Positions 34,931 through 44,713 of a DNA stretch of 64,000 nt are shown here, piece after piece; positions within the stretch are counted from its first letter, which is position 1; every line of letters begins with the position of its first letter. Both the position numbers and the translations under genes were made by a program. Source of the stretch: Clostridiaceae bacterium (GTDB taxonomy: Bacteria > Bacillota > Clostridia > Lachnospirales > Lachnospiraceae); the NCBI GenBank assembly GCA_902363735.1, contig CABJBA010000003.1, forward strand, positions 62,001-126,000. The letters run 5' to 3'. Under the pieces are notes generated by a model, which was not told where the DNA came from, made no database searches, and saw only the letters and a program-made list of their open reading frames with translations.

Positions 34931-37069
34931 TCAGCTTTGGGGAACCGGAATGAAGGTGATGGAATAAGAATTGATCACTTCATTGGTTTCCACATTTACG
35001 ATTTCTACTGTACCGCTTGTAACGCCATAGGCGCCTTCTATATTTTTAAAGGACACTGGAAGTAACTGATCGCCTGTCATTGTAACAGGTCCCATCAGCT
35101 CCCGAACCTCTTCTCTTCCGTTTACCGTCTGCCTCAGCTGTACTTTTAAGGTAAGCTGAGTACTGCCGGAACCTGGGCCTATAAGAGTTTGCAGGGAATA
35201 AGATTTGTCAATAGAAGCCAGATATTTATATTTCGCCTGCTGAGCCGTTCCGCTGCTTTTCACATAGCTGACTGCAGTTCCTGCTTCCACCTGTTTTCCT
35301 GCCTCCACTGACTGTCTGATTACATTGCCCCATTCTATGGTTTCAGAGGTTTCTTCTGTAACAGCTCCAGCCAAAAGGCCTACGTCAGCCAGCATTTCGG
35401 CTGCTATTTCCTCTGTATGCCCTGTAATTTTAGGAACAGTGACCGGATTAACCAGGGCCGGTCCTGTGCTAATCACCAGAGTCACCGTTTCCCCTTCTTT
35501 TGCCTGGACAGGGCTATAGCTGACCACATACCCGACAGCCACCGTGTCACTTTCCTTCTGCTCCAGAACCACTGCCAGATCCTTTCCTTCCAGAACTTTC
35601 TTTGCAGTTTCTCCCTCCATAGCTTCCAGGCCAAGCTGTGACAAATCAACGGCTACCTGCTCCGGTCCTTTGCTGATTACCACGTAGACAGCTGAGTATT
35701 TATCAACGATCTCATCCTTTTCCGGCTTCTGGGATATGACATCCCCCTCATCCACTGTTTCAGAAAATGCATAATCACTGATTTTCATATAGAGGCCGCC
35801 GTTATCCTTTAACTTCTGCTCTGCAATTTCCACTGCCAGACCAAGCACGTCAGGCATCTTCACCTGCTTGTCGCTTAAGGTTTCTTCTGAAGAAACCTCA
35901 CTTGAGTTTTCCGTTTCTTTTGGAGAGCCTGAACGAAATAATCCACCTACTCTTGAAAACACAAAAATCAGCACTGCCACAATGATGACAGCGACAGCAA
36001 CTCCTGCAGCTGTTAAAAGCTTCTCAATTCTGGGGCTGATGTCCTCGTCTTCCTGCTCCTGCCTTCTGACTTTTTTTCCGTCAGAAGCCTGGCGGTTGGC
36101 CTGTTCTGTCCTGCGTATGGGATTCACCTTCAAAGGCTGTTCCGGCTGGGTTCTTCTGCCTGAACGAATCTGCTCCAGTTCCGGCTTTCCGATAATTACG
36201 GTTTGGGAGTCACTTACCTGAGGAGGGGCCTGAACAAAGTCTCCATCCGGGTTTACCATGGCTTTCCTCAAATCCACGATAATCTCCTGCATGCTTTTAT
36301 AACGGTATTCCGGCTTTTTTTCCGTACTCTTTAATATGATGTTTTCGAGGGCCACGGAAATGTTTTCATTATAGAAGCTGGGCGGCGTAATAGGATCTTC
36401 CAAATGGGCCAGCGCAACTGTTACTGTATTATCTCCCTGAAACGGAACCCGGCCTGCCACCATTTCATACATGGTAATACCAAGGGAATAAATATCGCTT
36501 CTGACATCACTATAGCCGCCTCTTGCCTGTTCAGGCGATATGTAATGGACAGAACCAACAGCCGTCGCATTCATGGTCTGGGAAGAAACAGCCCTGGCGA
36601 TTCCGAAATCCGCCACTTTTACTTTTCCATCCCTGGCAATGATGATGTTCTGAGGCTTTATATCCCGATGAATAATTCCCTGCTCATGAGCTGCCGCAAG
36701 TCCCTGTGCAACGGATATGCCGATGCCTATGGCTTCCTTGCTGTCCAGACAGCCCTTCTTGGAAATATAATTTTTTAAAGTAATTCCTTCTATCAGTTCC
36801 ATGACTATATAGTGAAGGTTTCCATCATCCACAACGTCATAGACATTGACAATATTAGGATGGGAAAGACGGGCAGCCGCCTGGGCCTCCATTTTAAATT
36901 TACTGACAAATCCGCTGTCTGAGCTAAATTCTTCTTTTAGAACCTTTATGGCTACAGGGCGGTTTAATTTATGGCACAACGCCTTATATACGTCTGACAT
37001 GCCGCCGGAGCCGATCTGCTCCATTATTTCATATCTGTCCTGCAAAAATGCACCTGGTCTTAAGATCAT
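34931..37069 (-). CDS. prkC: PASTA-domain Ser/Thr protein kinase
   Basis: A 712-residue membrane kinase (PrkC/Stk/PknB type) that senses cell-wall fragments. The kinase domain spans about residues 12-270 with GSGGMSDVY loop, catalytic lysine in VAIKVLKEEF, HRDIKPQN and DFGIAR. A juxtamembrane basic linker precedes the membrane helix at about 355-378. Three extracellular PASTA domains follow (about 400-600), then a C-terminal beta-rich extension. It overlaps the phosphatase gene by 4 bases. In Bacillus PrkC controls spore germination and wall homeostasis. Confidence 0.97.
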   Translation of the reverse strand: MILRPGAFLQDRYEIMEQIGSGGMSDVYKALCHKLNRPVAIKVLKEEFSSDSGFVSKFKMEAQAAARLSHPNIVNVYDVVDDGNLHYIVMELIEGITLKNYISKKGCLDSKEAIGIGISVAQGLAAAHEQGIIHRDIKPQNIIIARDGKVKVADFGIARAVSSQTMNATAVGSVHYISPEQARGGYSDVRSDIYSLGITMYEMVAGRVPFQGDNTVTVALAHLEDPITPPSFYNENISVALENIILKSTEKKPEYRYKSMQEIIVDLRKAMVNPDGDFVQAPPQVSDSQTVIIGKPELEQIRSGRRTQPEQPLKVNPIRRTEQANRQASDGKKVRRQEQEDEDISPRIEKLLTAAGVAVAVIIVAVLIFVFSRVGGLFRSGSPKETENSSEVSSEETLSDKQVKMPDVLGLAVEIAEQKLKDNGGLYMKISDYAFSETVDEGDVISQKPEKDEIVDKYSAVYVVISKGPEQVAVDLSQLGLEAMEGETAKKVLEGKDLAVVLEQKESDTVAVGYVVSYSPVQAKEGETVTLVISTGPALVNPVTVPKITGHTEEIAAEMLADVGLLAGAVTEETSETIEWGNVIRQSVEAGKQVEAGTAVSYVKSSGTAQQAKYKYLASIDKSYSLQTLIGPGSGSTQLTLKVQLRQTVNGREEVRELMGPVTMTGDQLLPVSFKNIEGAYGVTSGTVEIVNVETNEVINSYSITFIPVPQS

Positions 37070-37809
37070 AAGCTTACCTCCCTGCCAATTTGAGGATCAA
37101 TCAAAACAACAGCAATATTGTCTTTCCCTCCATTGTCATTGGCCACTGTAATCAGTTTTTCTGCCTTTTCCGGCAGCTCCAGTTCTGAACAGATAATTTC
37201 TTCCATCTCAGCAGCCTCAAGCATATTGCTGAGTCCGTCGGAGCACATAAGCACATAATCCCCAGGCTCCAGGCTGACTTCAAAAAAATCAATCTCCAGC
37301 TTATCTTCCGTACCAACCGCTCTTGTTATAATGTTCTTTTTTTCCAGATAGTTTCTGCTGCCCCGTTCCAACTGGCCCAGGGACACCATTTCTTCTACGA
37401 GAGAGTGGTCTTTTGTGATCTGTTTTATCCGGTTTCCAACCACATATAAACGGCTGTCTCCCACATTAGCCACATACATGGCAGCATTCTCCACTACTGC
37501 AGCCACCAGAGTCGTGCCCATTCCTGTCAGTTCCGCCTTTTTAAAAGACTCCTGATACAGCATGGTGTTGATCCTTTGTATGCCTTCCTTCAGAAGGGGT
37601 ATAATTCCCGGTTCTGCGGCCTTTTTTATGTGTTCTACCAGATTTTCAACAATATATCTGGAAGCGTAATCTCCAGCCTGATGGCCGCCCATGCCGTCTG
37701 CGACTAAAAAAAGATTGGGCAGGGCACCCACAGATTCTGTTGTGGCATAGACATAGTCCTGATTGGCCGTCCGGACTCGTCCGGTATCCGTCATAGCACA
37801 AGCCTTCAT
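37066..37809 (-). CDS. prpC: PP2C-type Ser/Thr phosphatase (Stp1/PrpC)
   Basis: A 247-residue PPM phosphatase that reverses PrkC phosphorylation. Metal-binding motifs: RTANQDY near 13-19, LVADGMGGHQAG near 35-46, CSDGLSNM near 180 and GGKDNIAVVLI near 225. It overlaps prkC by 4 bases (ATGA), the tight coupling expected for a kinase-phosphatase pair. The ribosome binding site is weak (GTGAAG). Confidence 0.97.
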   Translation of the reverse strand: MKACAMTDTGRVRTANQDYVYATTESVGALPNLFLVADGMGGHQAGDYASRYIVENLVEHIKKAAEPGIIPLLKEGIQRINTMLYQESFKKAELTGMGTTLVAAVVENAAMYVANVGDSRLYVVGNRIKQITKDHSLVEEMVSLGQLERGSRNYLEKKNIITRAVGTEDKLEIDFFEVSLEPGDYVLMCSDGLSNMLEAAEMEEIICSELELPEKAEKLITVANDNGGKDNIAVVLIDPQIGREVSL

Positions 37810-37832
37810 CGTTTTATCTTCACTTTCTTTTT

Positions 37833-38870
37833 TTATTCAGCATTCAAGAAACTTTTTCTGAGCTGTCCACAGGCCCCGTTAATATCCCGGCCCATTTCTC
37901 TTCTTATAGTAACATTAATTCCGTTTTTTTCAAGAAGATTTTTAAAAGCTTTTATTGCCTGTCCCTCTGATTGAACGTAATCCCGTTCCTTAATGGGGTT
38001 CACAGGGATCAGGTTTACGTGTCCCCGGTGATGCTTTAAAAGAGAGGCCAGGGCAGAGGCTTCTTCCAGATTATCGTTGACTCCCCTTACCAGACTGTAT
38101 TCAAAGGTAAGGCGGCGGCCTGTCTTTTCAAAATAAGTGCTGCAGGCAGACAGCACCTCTTCTAACGGATAACGGTTAGCTACAGGCATCAGCGATTTTC
38201 TCACTAGATCATTAGGAGCATGAAGAGATAAAGCCAGGGTAATCTGAAGATTTTCTTCTGCCAGCTTTAAAATTCCCGGAACAATACCGCAGGTGGATAC
38301 GGTAATATTACGCTGACTGATATTAAGTCCGTTTTCATCCGTAAGAAGGCGGACGAACTGAACCAGATTATCGTAATTATCAAAAGGTTCTCCCGATCCC
38401 ATGACCACCACATTGGAGACCCGTTCTCCCGTCATCTTCTGAATCCGGTAAATCTGGTCCAGCATCTCGGAGGGGAGTAAGTTTCTCTCCAGTCCATCCA
38501 AAGTAGAGGCACAGAACCGGCACCCCATGCGGCAGCCTACCTGGGAGGAGATGCAGACTGAATTTCCATGTTTATATTTCATCAGTACACTTTCAATCAC
38601 ATTTCCATCAGAAAGGCCGAATAAGTATTTTCTCGTCCCATCAATGGCGGAAACATTTTCCTCCACGACGGTCAGAGAGGTATAGGATGCGGATTGCATC
38701 AACTTCTCTTTCAAAGTTTTGGAAAGATTGGTCATTTCCTCAAAATCAGCCGCCAGTTTCTGGTGCATCCATTCATAAAGCTGCTTTGCACGAAAGGGCT
38801 TTTCACCTATGGACACCATGTAGGACGTCAGGTTTTCTAAGTTCAGAGATTTTATATCTGTTTTTTCCAT
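37833..38870 (-). CDS. rlmN: 23S rRNA / tRNA adenine-C2 methyltransferase RlmN
   Basis: A 345-residue radical SAM enzyme methylating A2503 of 23S rRNA and A37 of some tRNAs. The [4Fe-4S] motif CRMGCRFCAS is near residues 111-120; the SAM-binding GSGEPFDNY near 159; the two methyl-shuttle cysteines are visible (near 338 in GACGQLRKS, and in the fourth-strand region). It follows rsmB directly (stop at 38871). Confidence 0.97.
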   Translation of the reverse strand: MEKTDIKSLNLENLTSYMVSIGEKPFRAKQLYEWMHQKLAADFEEMTNLSKTLKEKLMQSASYTSLTVVEENVSAIDGTRKYLFGLSDGNVIESVLMKYKHGNSVCISSQVGCRMGCRFCASTLDGLERNLLPSEMLDQIYRIQKMTGERVSNVVVMGSGEPFDNYDNLVQFVRLLTDENGLNISQRNITVSTCGIVPGILKLAEENLQITLALSLHAPNDLVRKSLMPVANRYPLEEVLSACSTYFEKTGRRLTFEYSLVRGVNDNLEEASALASLLKHHRGHVNLIPVNPIKERDYVQSEGQAIKAFKNLLEKNGINVTIRREMGRDINGACGQLRKSFLNAE

Positions 38871-40256
38871 TTAATTAAAGCCTGCCTTTTTTTGAAATGC
38901 CGCAATAAAGAACCCATCACAGGGATTAATTCCCGGCAAAAGCTGTATATATCCATGTTTCATGGTGGGGGAATTTATTTCCTTTCCCAGTTTTCCCTCC
39001 AAGTTTATGGGGTGAAAGGGAAATTGCTCCAAAAACCATTTCACATTGTCTTCATTTTCCATCTTATCTATCGTACAGGTACTGAAAATCAATTTTCCGC
39101 CGGGCTTTACATAGGACTGTACGACAGAGAGGATTTTCTGTTGCAGGGCGGCCAATGATTTCAGTTCTTCCATTGTCATACGGTATTTGATATCCGGCTT
39201 CCGTCCGATAATCCCAAGTCCGGAACAAGGCAGGTCTGCTATTACAATATCCGCTGTTTCAAAAGAGTCAGAGTCCGATACAAGTGCATCCTGTACCTTT
39301 GCCCGTATATTCTGAAATCCTGACCGCTCCATATTTTCCTGTACCATGGCAATTTTCCTGTCACTTAAGTCCCGGACCTCCACCATGCCTGTGCCCTGAA
39401 GTTTATCAGCTATGTGAAGGCTTTTTCCTCCAGGTGCGCCGCAGACATCAATACAAAAATCTCCTTTTTGAGGATCTGCGATTTCCCCCACAAAAGTGGA
39501 ACTTAAATCCTGCACCTGGATATATCCCTTCTGAAACGCTTCCAGGCTCTCCATGTAATCATATTGTTCCAAATATAAAATCCCCTCCGAAATACTGGAT
39601 TGGGTCACCTTTACACCTTGATTTTCCAGATTTTGAATAATCTCTTCTTTTCCTGCTCTGGCAATCCCTCCCATGGGGGACTCTCTTTGTCCTTCGGGCA
39701 AATTCACCGTATTACAGCGAACAGTAGTCACACTGTTCTTTAAAAAGGATTCCATCATAATGCCCGCTGTTTCTTTCCCGTAAGCATCCTGCCACATAGA
39801 TACAATCCAGGAGGGCATGGAGTAGCGGATGGAGTCATCAGGCCAGCTTATGCTTTCTTTATTTCTGGAAATATTGCGCAGCACTCCGTTGACAAAGCCT
39901 TTTAAACCTGAAAATTTCCGTTTTACTGCAAGTTTTACCGCCTCATTGCACACGGCAGAATCAGGAACCCGGTCCATATATAAAAGCTGGTAAACCGACA
40001 TCCGTAAAATGGTGCGGATGACCGGCTTCATCTTCTTAACTTTAACACTGGAAAAGGAATTGATCACATAATCAATCTGAAGCATATATTCCACTGTTCC
40101 GTCTGAGATACGGGAAATAAATGACCGTTCCGTTTTATCCAGATATTGATATTTGTTAAGGGCCTGGCGAAGTACAAGATGGCTGTAATTATCCCGTTCC
40201 AGAATTTCCATCAGGACATCCAGTGCAATCTCCCTGCTGTCTGTGTCCTTAGTCAT
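38871..40256 (-). CDS. rsmB: 16S rRNA (cytosine-967-C5)-methyltransferase
   Basis: A 461-residue enzyme. N-terminal NusB-like domain (residues 1-140: REIALDVLMEILERDNYSH) precedes the methyltransferase domain with SAM motif DVCGAPGGKSLHIADKL near 262, DLPCSGLG near 340 carrying a catalytic cysteine, and FSTCTIDKMENE near 395 with the second. The start at 40256 follows a GGAGG-type site and overlaps the yugP stop by 8 bases. Confidence 0.96.
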   Translation of the reverse strand: MTKDTDSREIALDVLMEILERDNYSHLVLRQALNKYQYLDKTERSFISRISDGTVEYMLQIDYVINSFSSVKVKKMKPVIRTILRMSVYQLLYMDRVPDSAVCNEAVKLAVKRKFSGLKGFVNGVLRNISRNKESISWPDDSIRYSMPSWIVSMWQDAYGKETAGIMMESFLKNSVTTVRCNTVNLPEGQRESPMGGIARAGKEEIIQNLENQGVKVTQSSISEGILYLEQYDYMESLEAFQKGYIQVQDLSSTFVGEIADPQKGDFCIDVCGAPGGKSLHIADKLQGTGMVEVRDLSDRKIAMVQENMERSGFQNIRAKVQDALVSDSDSFETADIVIADLPCSGLGIIGRKPDIKYRMTMEELKSLAALQQKILSVVQSYVKPGGKLIFSTCTIDKMENEDNVKWFLEQFPFHPINLEGKLGKEINSPTMKHGYIQLLPGINPCDGFFIAAFQKKAGFN

Positions 40257-40968
40257 CGCTCCGCCTTCCTCCAAACAGGATCATAAGTCTTAAAAGCTGG
40301 AGCACTGTTGCTGCCAGTGCGGCCACATAGGTAAGAGCTGCAGCCCCCAAAACCTTTCTTGTATATCCAAGTTCCTGGTCTCCTAATATCCCGGTCTGTC
40401 CCAGCAAGGTAACTGCCCGCCTGGAAGCATTAAACTCCACCGGCAGGGTTACAAGCTGAAAAAGAACAGCCAGGGAAAAGAGTATCAATCCCACATTTAC
40501 AAGAGGAGAGCCCATTCCGCCTATGATGACTCCCAGAATAATAATGGGAAAAGCCATCTGAGAACCAATATTAGCTGCAGGAACAATGGCTGCCCGAAGC
40601 TTCAAAGGTACATAACCTGTCTGGTCCTGCATCACGTGGCCGCACTCATGAGCCGCCACACCCACCGCAGCTACAGAGGTGGATCCATACACAGATTCTG
40701 ACAAATTCACCGTCTTGGTTCTGGGATCGTAATGATCCGTCAGACGGCCTCCCACCGACCTTACCTGCACGTCATAAATGCCTTGGGAATTGAGCAGGCG
40801 CATTGCTGCCTCCCCACCTGTCATCCCGGACATACTTCTGACTTTTGAATATTTATTAAATGTACTGCTGACCCTGGCAGAAGCTATCATGGACAAAGCT
40901 GCTCCAATAATAACCAATATCCAGGTAGGGTCCATAAAGTATCCCATTCCCATCATACCATAAGGCAT
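40249..40968 (-). CDS. yugP: YugP-type zinc metallopeptidase
   Basis: A 239-residue membrane protein of the neutral zinc metallopeptidase family. The HExxH-like active site AAHECGHVMQDQ lies near residues 110-121, with four or so membrane segments around it (15-30, 130-180, 215-235). It is a common member of the rsmB-fmt-def group in Firmicutes. The ATG at 40968 follows AGGAGTGTTTGATT; the frame opens two codons earlier with a TTG. Substrates are unknown. Confidence 0.9.
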   Translation of the reverse strand: MPYGMMGMGYFMDPTWILVIIGAALSMIASARVSSTFNKYSKVRSMSGMTGGEAAMRLLNSQGIYDVQVRSVGGRLTDHYDPRTKTVNLSESVYGSTSVAAVGVAAHECGHVMQDQTGYVPLKLRAAIVPAANIGSQMAFPIIILGVIIGGMGSPLVNVGLILFSLAVLFQLVTLPVEFNASRRAVTLLGQTGILGDQELGYTRKVLGAAALTYVAALAATVLQLLRLMILFGGRRSDD

Positions 40969-40970
40969 AA

Positions 40971-41918
40971 TCAAACACTCCTTTCAAGTCGTTTCAATAC
41001 AGTGCCAGCCGGAACCGGATAGCCTCTTAAAAAGGCATCCACATCCATCCGTTTCTTTCCCTGAAGCTGTAATTCCTTAAGAGATAAGCTTCCCTTTCCT
41101 GTCTTTATAATCAGACAGTCCCGTCCAACTTCTGCAACCTGGCCGCATACACCCTGGTATTCTTTTTCCAGAGCTGTTCCAGCCCAAAGTTTCATCACTT
41201 TCCCATCCCAGCTTGTGTATGCGCTGGGCCATGGATTTAAGCCCCTGATAAGCCGTTCAATGGAAACTGCATCCATGGACCAGTCAATGTCACCCATAGA
41301 CTTTTTTATCATTCCAACATAACAAGCATCTGAATCCTCCTGAGGGGTTCTCACTGCCGTCCCCTCTTCTAATTTCTTTAGGGTCTTTAAAATAAGCCTG
41401 CCGCCTGTTTCACTGAGTTTGTCATGAAGACTTCCGCCTGTTTCTTTTTCATCCAGAACAATAGCTTCCTGATCCAGCATATCGCCTGTATCCAGTCCCT
41501 CTGCCATCATCATGGTAGTAATTCCGCTTTCCTTATCCCCGTTTATAACCGCATGCTGGATGGGAGATGCCCCCCGGTACTTAGGAAGCAGGGAGGCATG
41601 AATATTCACGCAGCCATATCTGGGAATATCCAGTATGCTCTTTGGAAGGATCTGACCGAAGGCTACCACCACGATCACATCAGGCTTCATGTCTGCAAGA
41701 AGACTGACAAATTCGGGGTCTCTGGCCTTGACCGGCTGGTAAACGGGTATCCCATATTCCAGGGCCTTTTCCTTTACCGGAGTCATCTGAATTTCCTTCC
41801 CTCTTCCCTTTGGCTTATCTGGCTGGGTGATGACAGCTAAAACCTTATGATCTGCCTCTACCAGGGAAGTCAGGGCGGAAACAGAAAAATCAGGGGTTCC
41901 CATAAATACAATTTGCAT
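40971..41918 (-). CDS. fmt: Methionyl-tRNA formyltransferase
   Basis: A 315-residue enzyme that formylates initiator Met-tRNA with 10-formyl-THF. The N-terminal formyltransferase domain has VFMGTPDFSV (residues 4-13), the SLLPKYRGASPIQ loop near 108 and the catalytic Asn/His/Asp set (NIHASLLP, MMMAEGLDTGDML); the OB-fold C-terminal domain begins near 205. It follows def by 2 bases. Its cofactor precursor is made by Fhs at 47724. Confidence 0.98.
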   Translation of the reverse strand: MQIVFMGTPDFSVSALTSLVEADHKVLAVITQPDKPKGRGKEIQMTPVKEKALEYGIPVYQPVKARDPEFVSLLADMKPDVIVVVAFGQILPKSILDIPRYGCVNIHASLLPKYRGASPIQHAVINGDKESGITTMMMAEGLDTGDMLDQEAIVLDEKETGGSLHDKLSETGGRLILKTLKKLEEGTAVRTPQEDSDACYVGMIKKSMGDIDWSMDAVSIERLIRGLNPWPSAYTSWDGKVMKLWAGTALEKEYQGVCGQVAEVGRDCLIIKTGKGSLSLKELQLQGKKRMDVDAFLRGYPVPAGTVLKRLERSV

Positions 41919-41920
41919 AT

Positions 41921-42412
41921 TTATTCTTCTGCCTCCATTTCTTCCTCTTCCAGAGTTACATCCTCTAATTCGCCTTCTACCTTATCTACATATAATTCTC
42001 CGTTTAAATGGTCACACTCATGGCAGATGGCTCTTGCCAACAGACCCTCGCCTTCCAGCTCAAAGGGCTTCATATCCTGGTCGAAAGCTCTCACCTTCAC
42101 ATAATTAGGCCTTGTCACAATACCTGACTTTCCAGGTACACTAAGGCAGCCTTCCGAACCAGTCTGGCTTCCGCTGGTCTCCAAAATCTCCGGATTAATG
42201 AAAACATACTGGTTTTCGTCATCCGCGTCAATGACTACAATATTTTTTAAAATTCCCACCTGGGAAGCTGCAAGGCCTACCCCGTTGGAATCGTACATAG
42301 TATCAAACATATCCTCGATCAGCTCTCTGATTCTGGGGGTGACTTCCTTTACAGGTTTGCATTTTTTTGATAAAATTTCATCTCCAATGGTTCTAATCTT
42401 TCTAATTGCCAT
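41921..42412 (-). CDS. def: Peptide deformylase
   Basis: A 163-residue metalloprotease removing the N-formyl group from nascent proteins. The three motifs are intact: GVGLAASQVG near 43-52, EGCLSVPG near 88-95 and HECDHLNG near 131-138. It ends in an acidic tail (DVTLEEEEMEAEE). AGAGGATAATAAAC precedes the ATG. Transcribed with priA upstream and fmt downstream. Confidence 0.98.
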   Translation of the reverse strand: MAIRKIRTIGDEILSKKCKPVKEVTPRIRELIEDMFDTMYDSNGVGLAASQVGILKNIVVIDADDENQYVFINPEILETSGSQTGSEGCLSVPGKSGIVTRPNYVKVRAFDQDMKPFELEGEGLLARAICHECDHLNGELYVDKVEGELEDVTLEEEEMEAEE

Positions 42413-42429
42413 GTTTATTATCCTCTCAT

Positions 42430-44658
42430 TTATGAAAAATCGTATTGAATCAGCACCTGGTCAAATAAATCCCTGCGTTCCTCTGAAAAACGGTCAATGC
42501 TGTCCCTGATTTTTATTAGTATATCATAGTTTTCCTGTTTCAAGTATAAAATTTTTCTATAGATATCATTAATTTTGTAAACGCTGGCCTCTGCAGGGCC
42601 GATGATCTGTACCATATCCGTTTCAGCCAGAGGCTCTGCAAAACGGGCTGTTTCTAAAGCCGCCTCAGTCAGAATTTGTTCACGGCGGGAAGACAGCTGA
42701 ACCGTTAAAAGTCCGCTGGCAGGGGGATACTTCATAAGCTTTCTGTAGGCCATTTCATGTTGGTAAAATGTCTCGTAATCCTGACCCGCGGCAGCCGTAA
42801 TGCTGTAATGATCCGGATTGTACGTCTGGATGATCACATCTCCCGGCCGGGAATCCCTCCCCGCTCTTCCTGCCGCCTGAGTCAGAAGCTGGAATGTTCT
42901 CTCCCCACAGCGGTAATCAGGCGTATACAAGGACAAGTCAGCCGCCAGAACCCCTACAAGGGTCACATTAGGAAAATCGTGTCCCTTTACAATCATCTGG
43001 GTACCGATTAGAATATCCGCTTCACCTTCGGAAAATGCAGACAAAATTTCTTCATGCCCTCCCTTTTTGGAAGTGGTATCAAGATCCATGCGGAGAACTC
43101 GGGCTTCTGGAAACATTTTTTTCGTCATCTGCTCCACCTTCTGGGTCCCTGTCCCAAAATTGGCTATATAGGGAGAACTGCAGAAAGGACATTTATCGGG
43201 CATTGGTATGGAATGACCGCAGTAATGGCATACAAGGCGGTTATTTTTGTGAAGAGTCAGAGTCACATCACAATGGGGACAGCGAATTGCCTCCCCGCAG
43301 GAGCGGCAGGATACGAAATTGGCGTAACCTCTCCGGTTCATAAACAACATGATCTGCTCTTTTTTTTGAAGACGTACCTCCATCATTGCATTTAATTTTC
43401 TGCTGAAAATGGACTTGTTTCCTTCCTTTAATTCCCGTCTTAAATCCACCACTGAAACCGCTGCAAGTGAGCTGTCCTTTTTTGCCCGGGAATGGAGGTT
43501 AAAAAGCCGGTATTCTCCCCTTAGAGCCTTTGTATAGGCTTCCAGGGAGGGGGTTGCCGATCCTAATACCAGAGAAGCATGTTCCATGGAGGCCCGTTTC
43601 TCTGCTACCTCTCTGGCGTGATACCTGGGTACTGTTTCGCTTTTATAAGCTCCTTCATGTTCTTCATCTATGAGAATCAGTCCAAGGCTGGAAAATGGAG
43701 TGAACAAGGCTGAACGGGGGCCGATCATAATATCCACCTCTCCGTTTCTTGCCCGCTCAAACTGGTCGTACCTCTCTCCTGCAGACAAACGGGAATTAAT
43801 GATGGAAACCCGCCTGCCGAATCTTCCGTAAAAACGCATGACGGTCTGATAAGTCAGGGCAATTTCCGGTATGAGGACAATCACCTGCTTTCCATCTTCT
43901 ATGACCTTTTGAATCAGTTCCATATAGACCTCTGTTTTGCCGCTTCCTGTAATACCGTGAATCAGATAAGTCCCTCTTATATTTTCCTCGTAATCCTTGC
44001 AAAAATTGTCCGCAATAGCCTGCTGTTCTTCATTTAATTCTACGCTTTTGCCTGATATTTTCCCAGACTTAATAGGATTTCTGTAAATCCCCTCTGATTC
44101 CAACTCCGCATATCCTTTTTCAATGACAGGCTTTAAAGCAGAAGGAGACAAATTTAATTGGTTTAAAGCAATCTCATAGGGAATTGAAGAATTTTCCAAA
44201 AATGCCTGGAACAAACGGACTCTGGCCTTGTATTTCTTTTTCTCAGCCTCAGCCAAAGCAGTTAAAAGCCCTTCCTGGTCCAAAAGACAGTGAAGCACCT
44301 TTTTTTCTCTGGGCTTTACCTTCTGTTTTACCGGAAGCACGGTTTTTAAGGCTTGATTCATGGTGGAACCATACCGCTCTTTTAACCACCAGGCAAGGGA
44401 AATAAGCAAAGACTCAGCTGATATACCATCAGCAGGTACCTCTGCAATTTCTTTGATTTTATCCCTGTCATACTCCGCATAGCCGGCTATGCCCACCACA
44501 TACCCCTTCCTCATAGAGTTTCCCTTCCCAAATGGAATGAGGACCAAGGTTCCTACAGCCACCTCATGAACCAATCTATCGGGTATCCGGTAATCAAAGG
44601 TCCGGTCTACCTTTTCATGGGAAATATCAATGATGATCCGGGCAAATTGTTCTGCCAT
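42430..44658 (-). CDS. priA: Primosomal protein N' (PriA helicase)
   Basis: A 742-residue superfamily 2 helicase that restarts stalled replication forks. N-terminal DNA-binding domain (1-200), Walker A GITGSGKTEVY near 237, DEAH-type box IDEEHEGAYKSE near 330, a zinc-binding cluster of eight cysteines near 445-490 (CRSCGEAIRCPHC ... CHYCGH ... CPFC) and the helicase C-terminal motifs. GGAGGAAAAAA precedes the ATG. Length is normal. Confidence 0.98.
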   Translation of the reverse strand: MAEQFARIIIDISHEKVDRTFDYRIPDRLVHEVAVGTLVLIPFGKGNSMRKGYVVGIAGYAEYDRDKIKEIAEVPADGISAESLLISLAWWLKERYGSTMNQALKTVLPVKQKVKPREKKVLHCLLDQEGLLTALAEAEKKKYKARVRLFQAFLENSSIPYEIALNQLNLSPSALKPVIEKGYAELESEGIYRNPIKSGKISGKSVELNEEQQAIADNFCKDYEENIRGTYLIHGITGSGKTEVYMELIQKVIEDGKQVIVLIPEIALTYQTVMRFYGRFGRRVSIINSRLSAGERYDQFERARNGEVDIMIGPRSALFTPFSSLGLILIDEEHEGAYKSETVPRYHAREVAEKRASMEHASLVLGSATPSLEAYTKALRGEYRLFNLHSRAKKDSSLAAVSVVDLRRELKEGNKSIFSRKLNAMMEVRLQKKEQIMLFMNRRGYANFVSCRSCGEAIRCPHCDVTLTLHKNNRLVCHYCGHSIPMPDKCPFCSSPYIANFGTGTQKVEQMTKKMFPEARVLRMDLDTTSKKGGHEEILSAFSEGEADILIGTQMIVKGHDFPNVTLVGVLAADLSLYTPDYRCGERTFQLLTQAAGRAGRDSRPGDVIIQTYNPDHYSITAAAGQDYETFYQHEMAYRKLMKYPPASGLLTVQLSSRREQILTEAALETARFAEPLAETDMVQIIGPAEASVYKINDIYRKILYLKQENYDILIKIRDSIDRFSEERRDLFDQVLIQYDFS

Positions 44659-44713
44659 TTTTTTCCTCCATCAGCCTGTATGTCATAAATCTGCGCCAGA
44701 ACCTGTCTTTTGT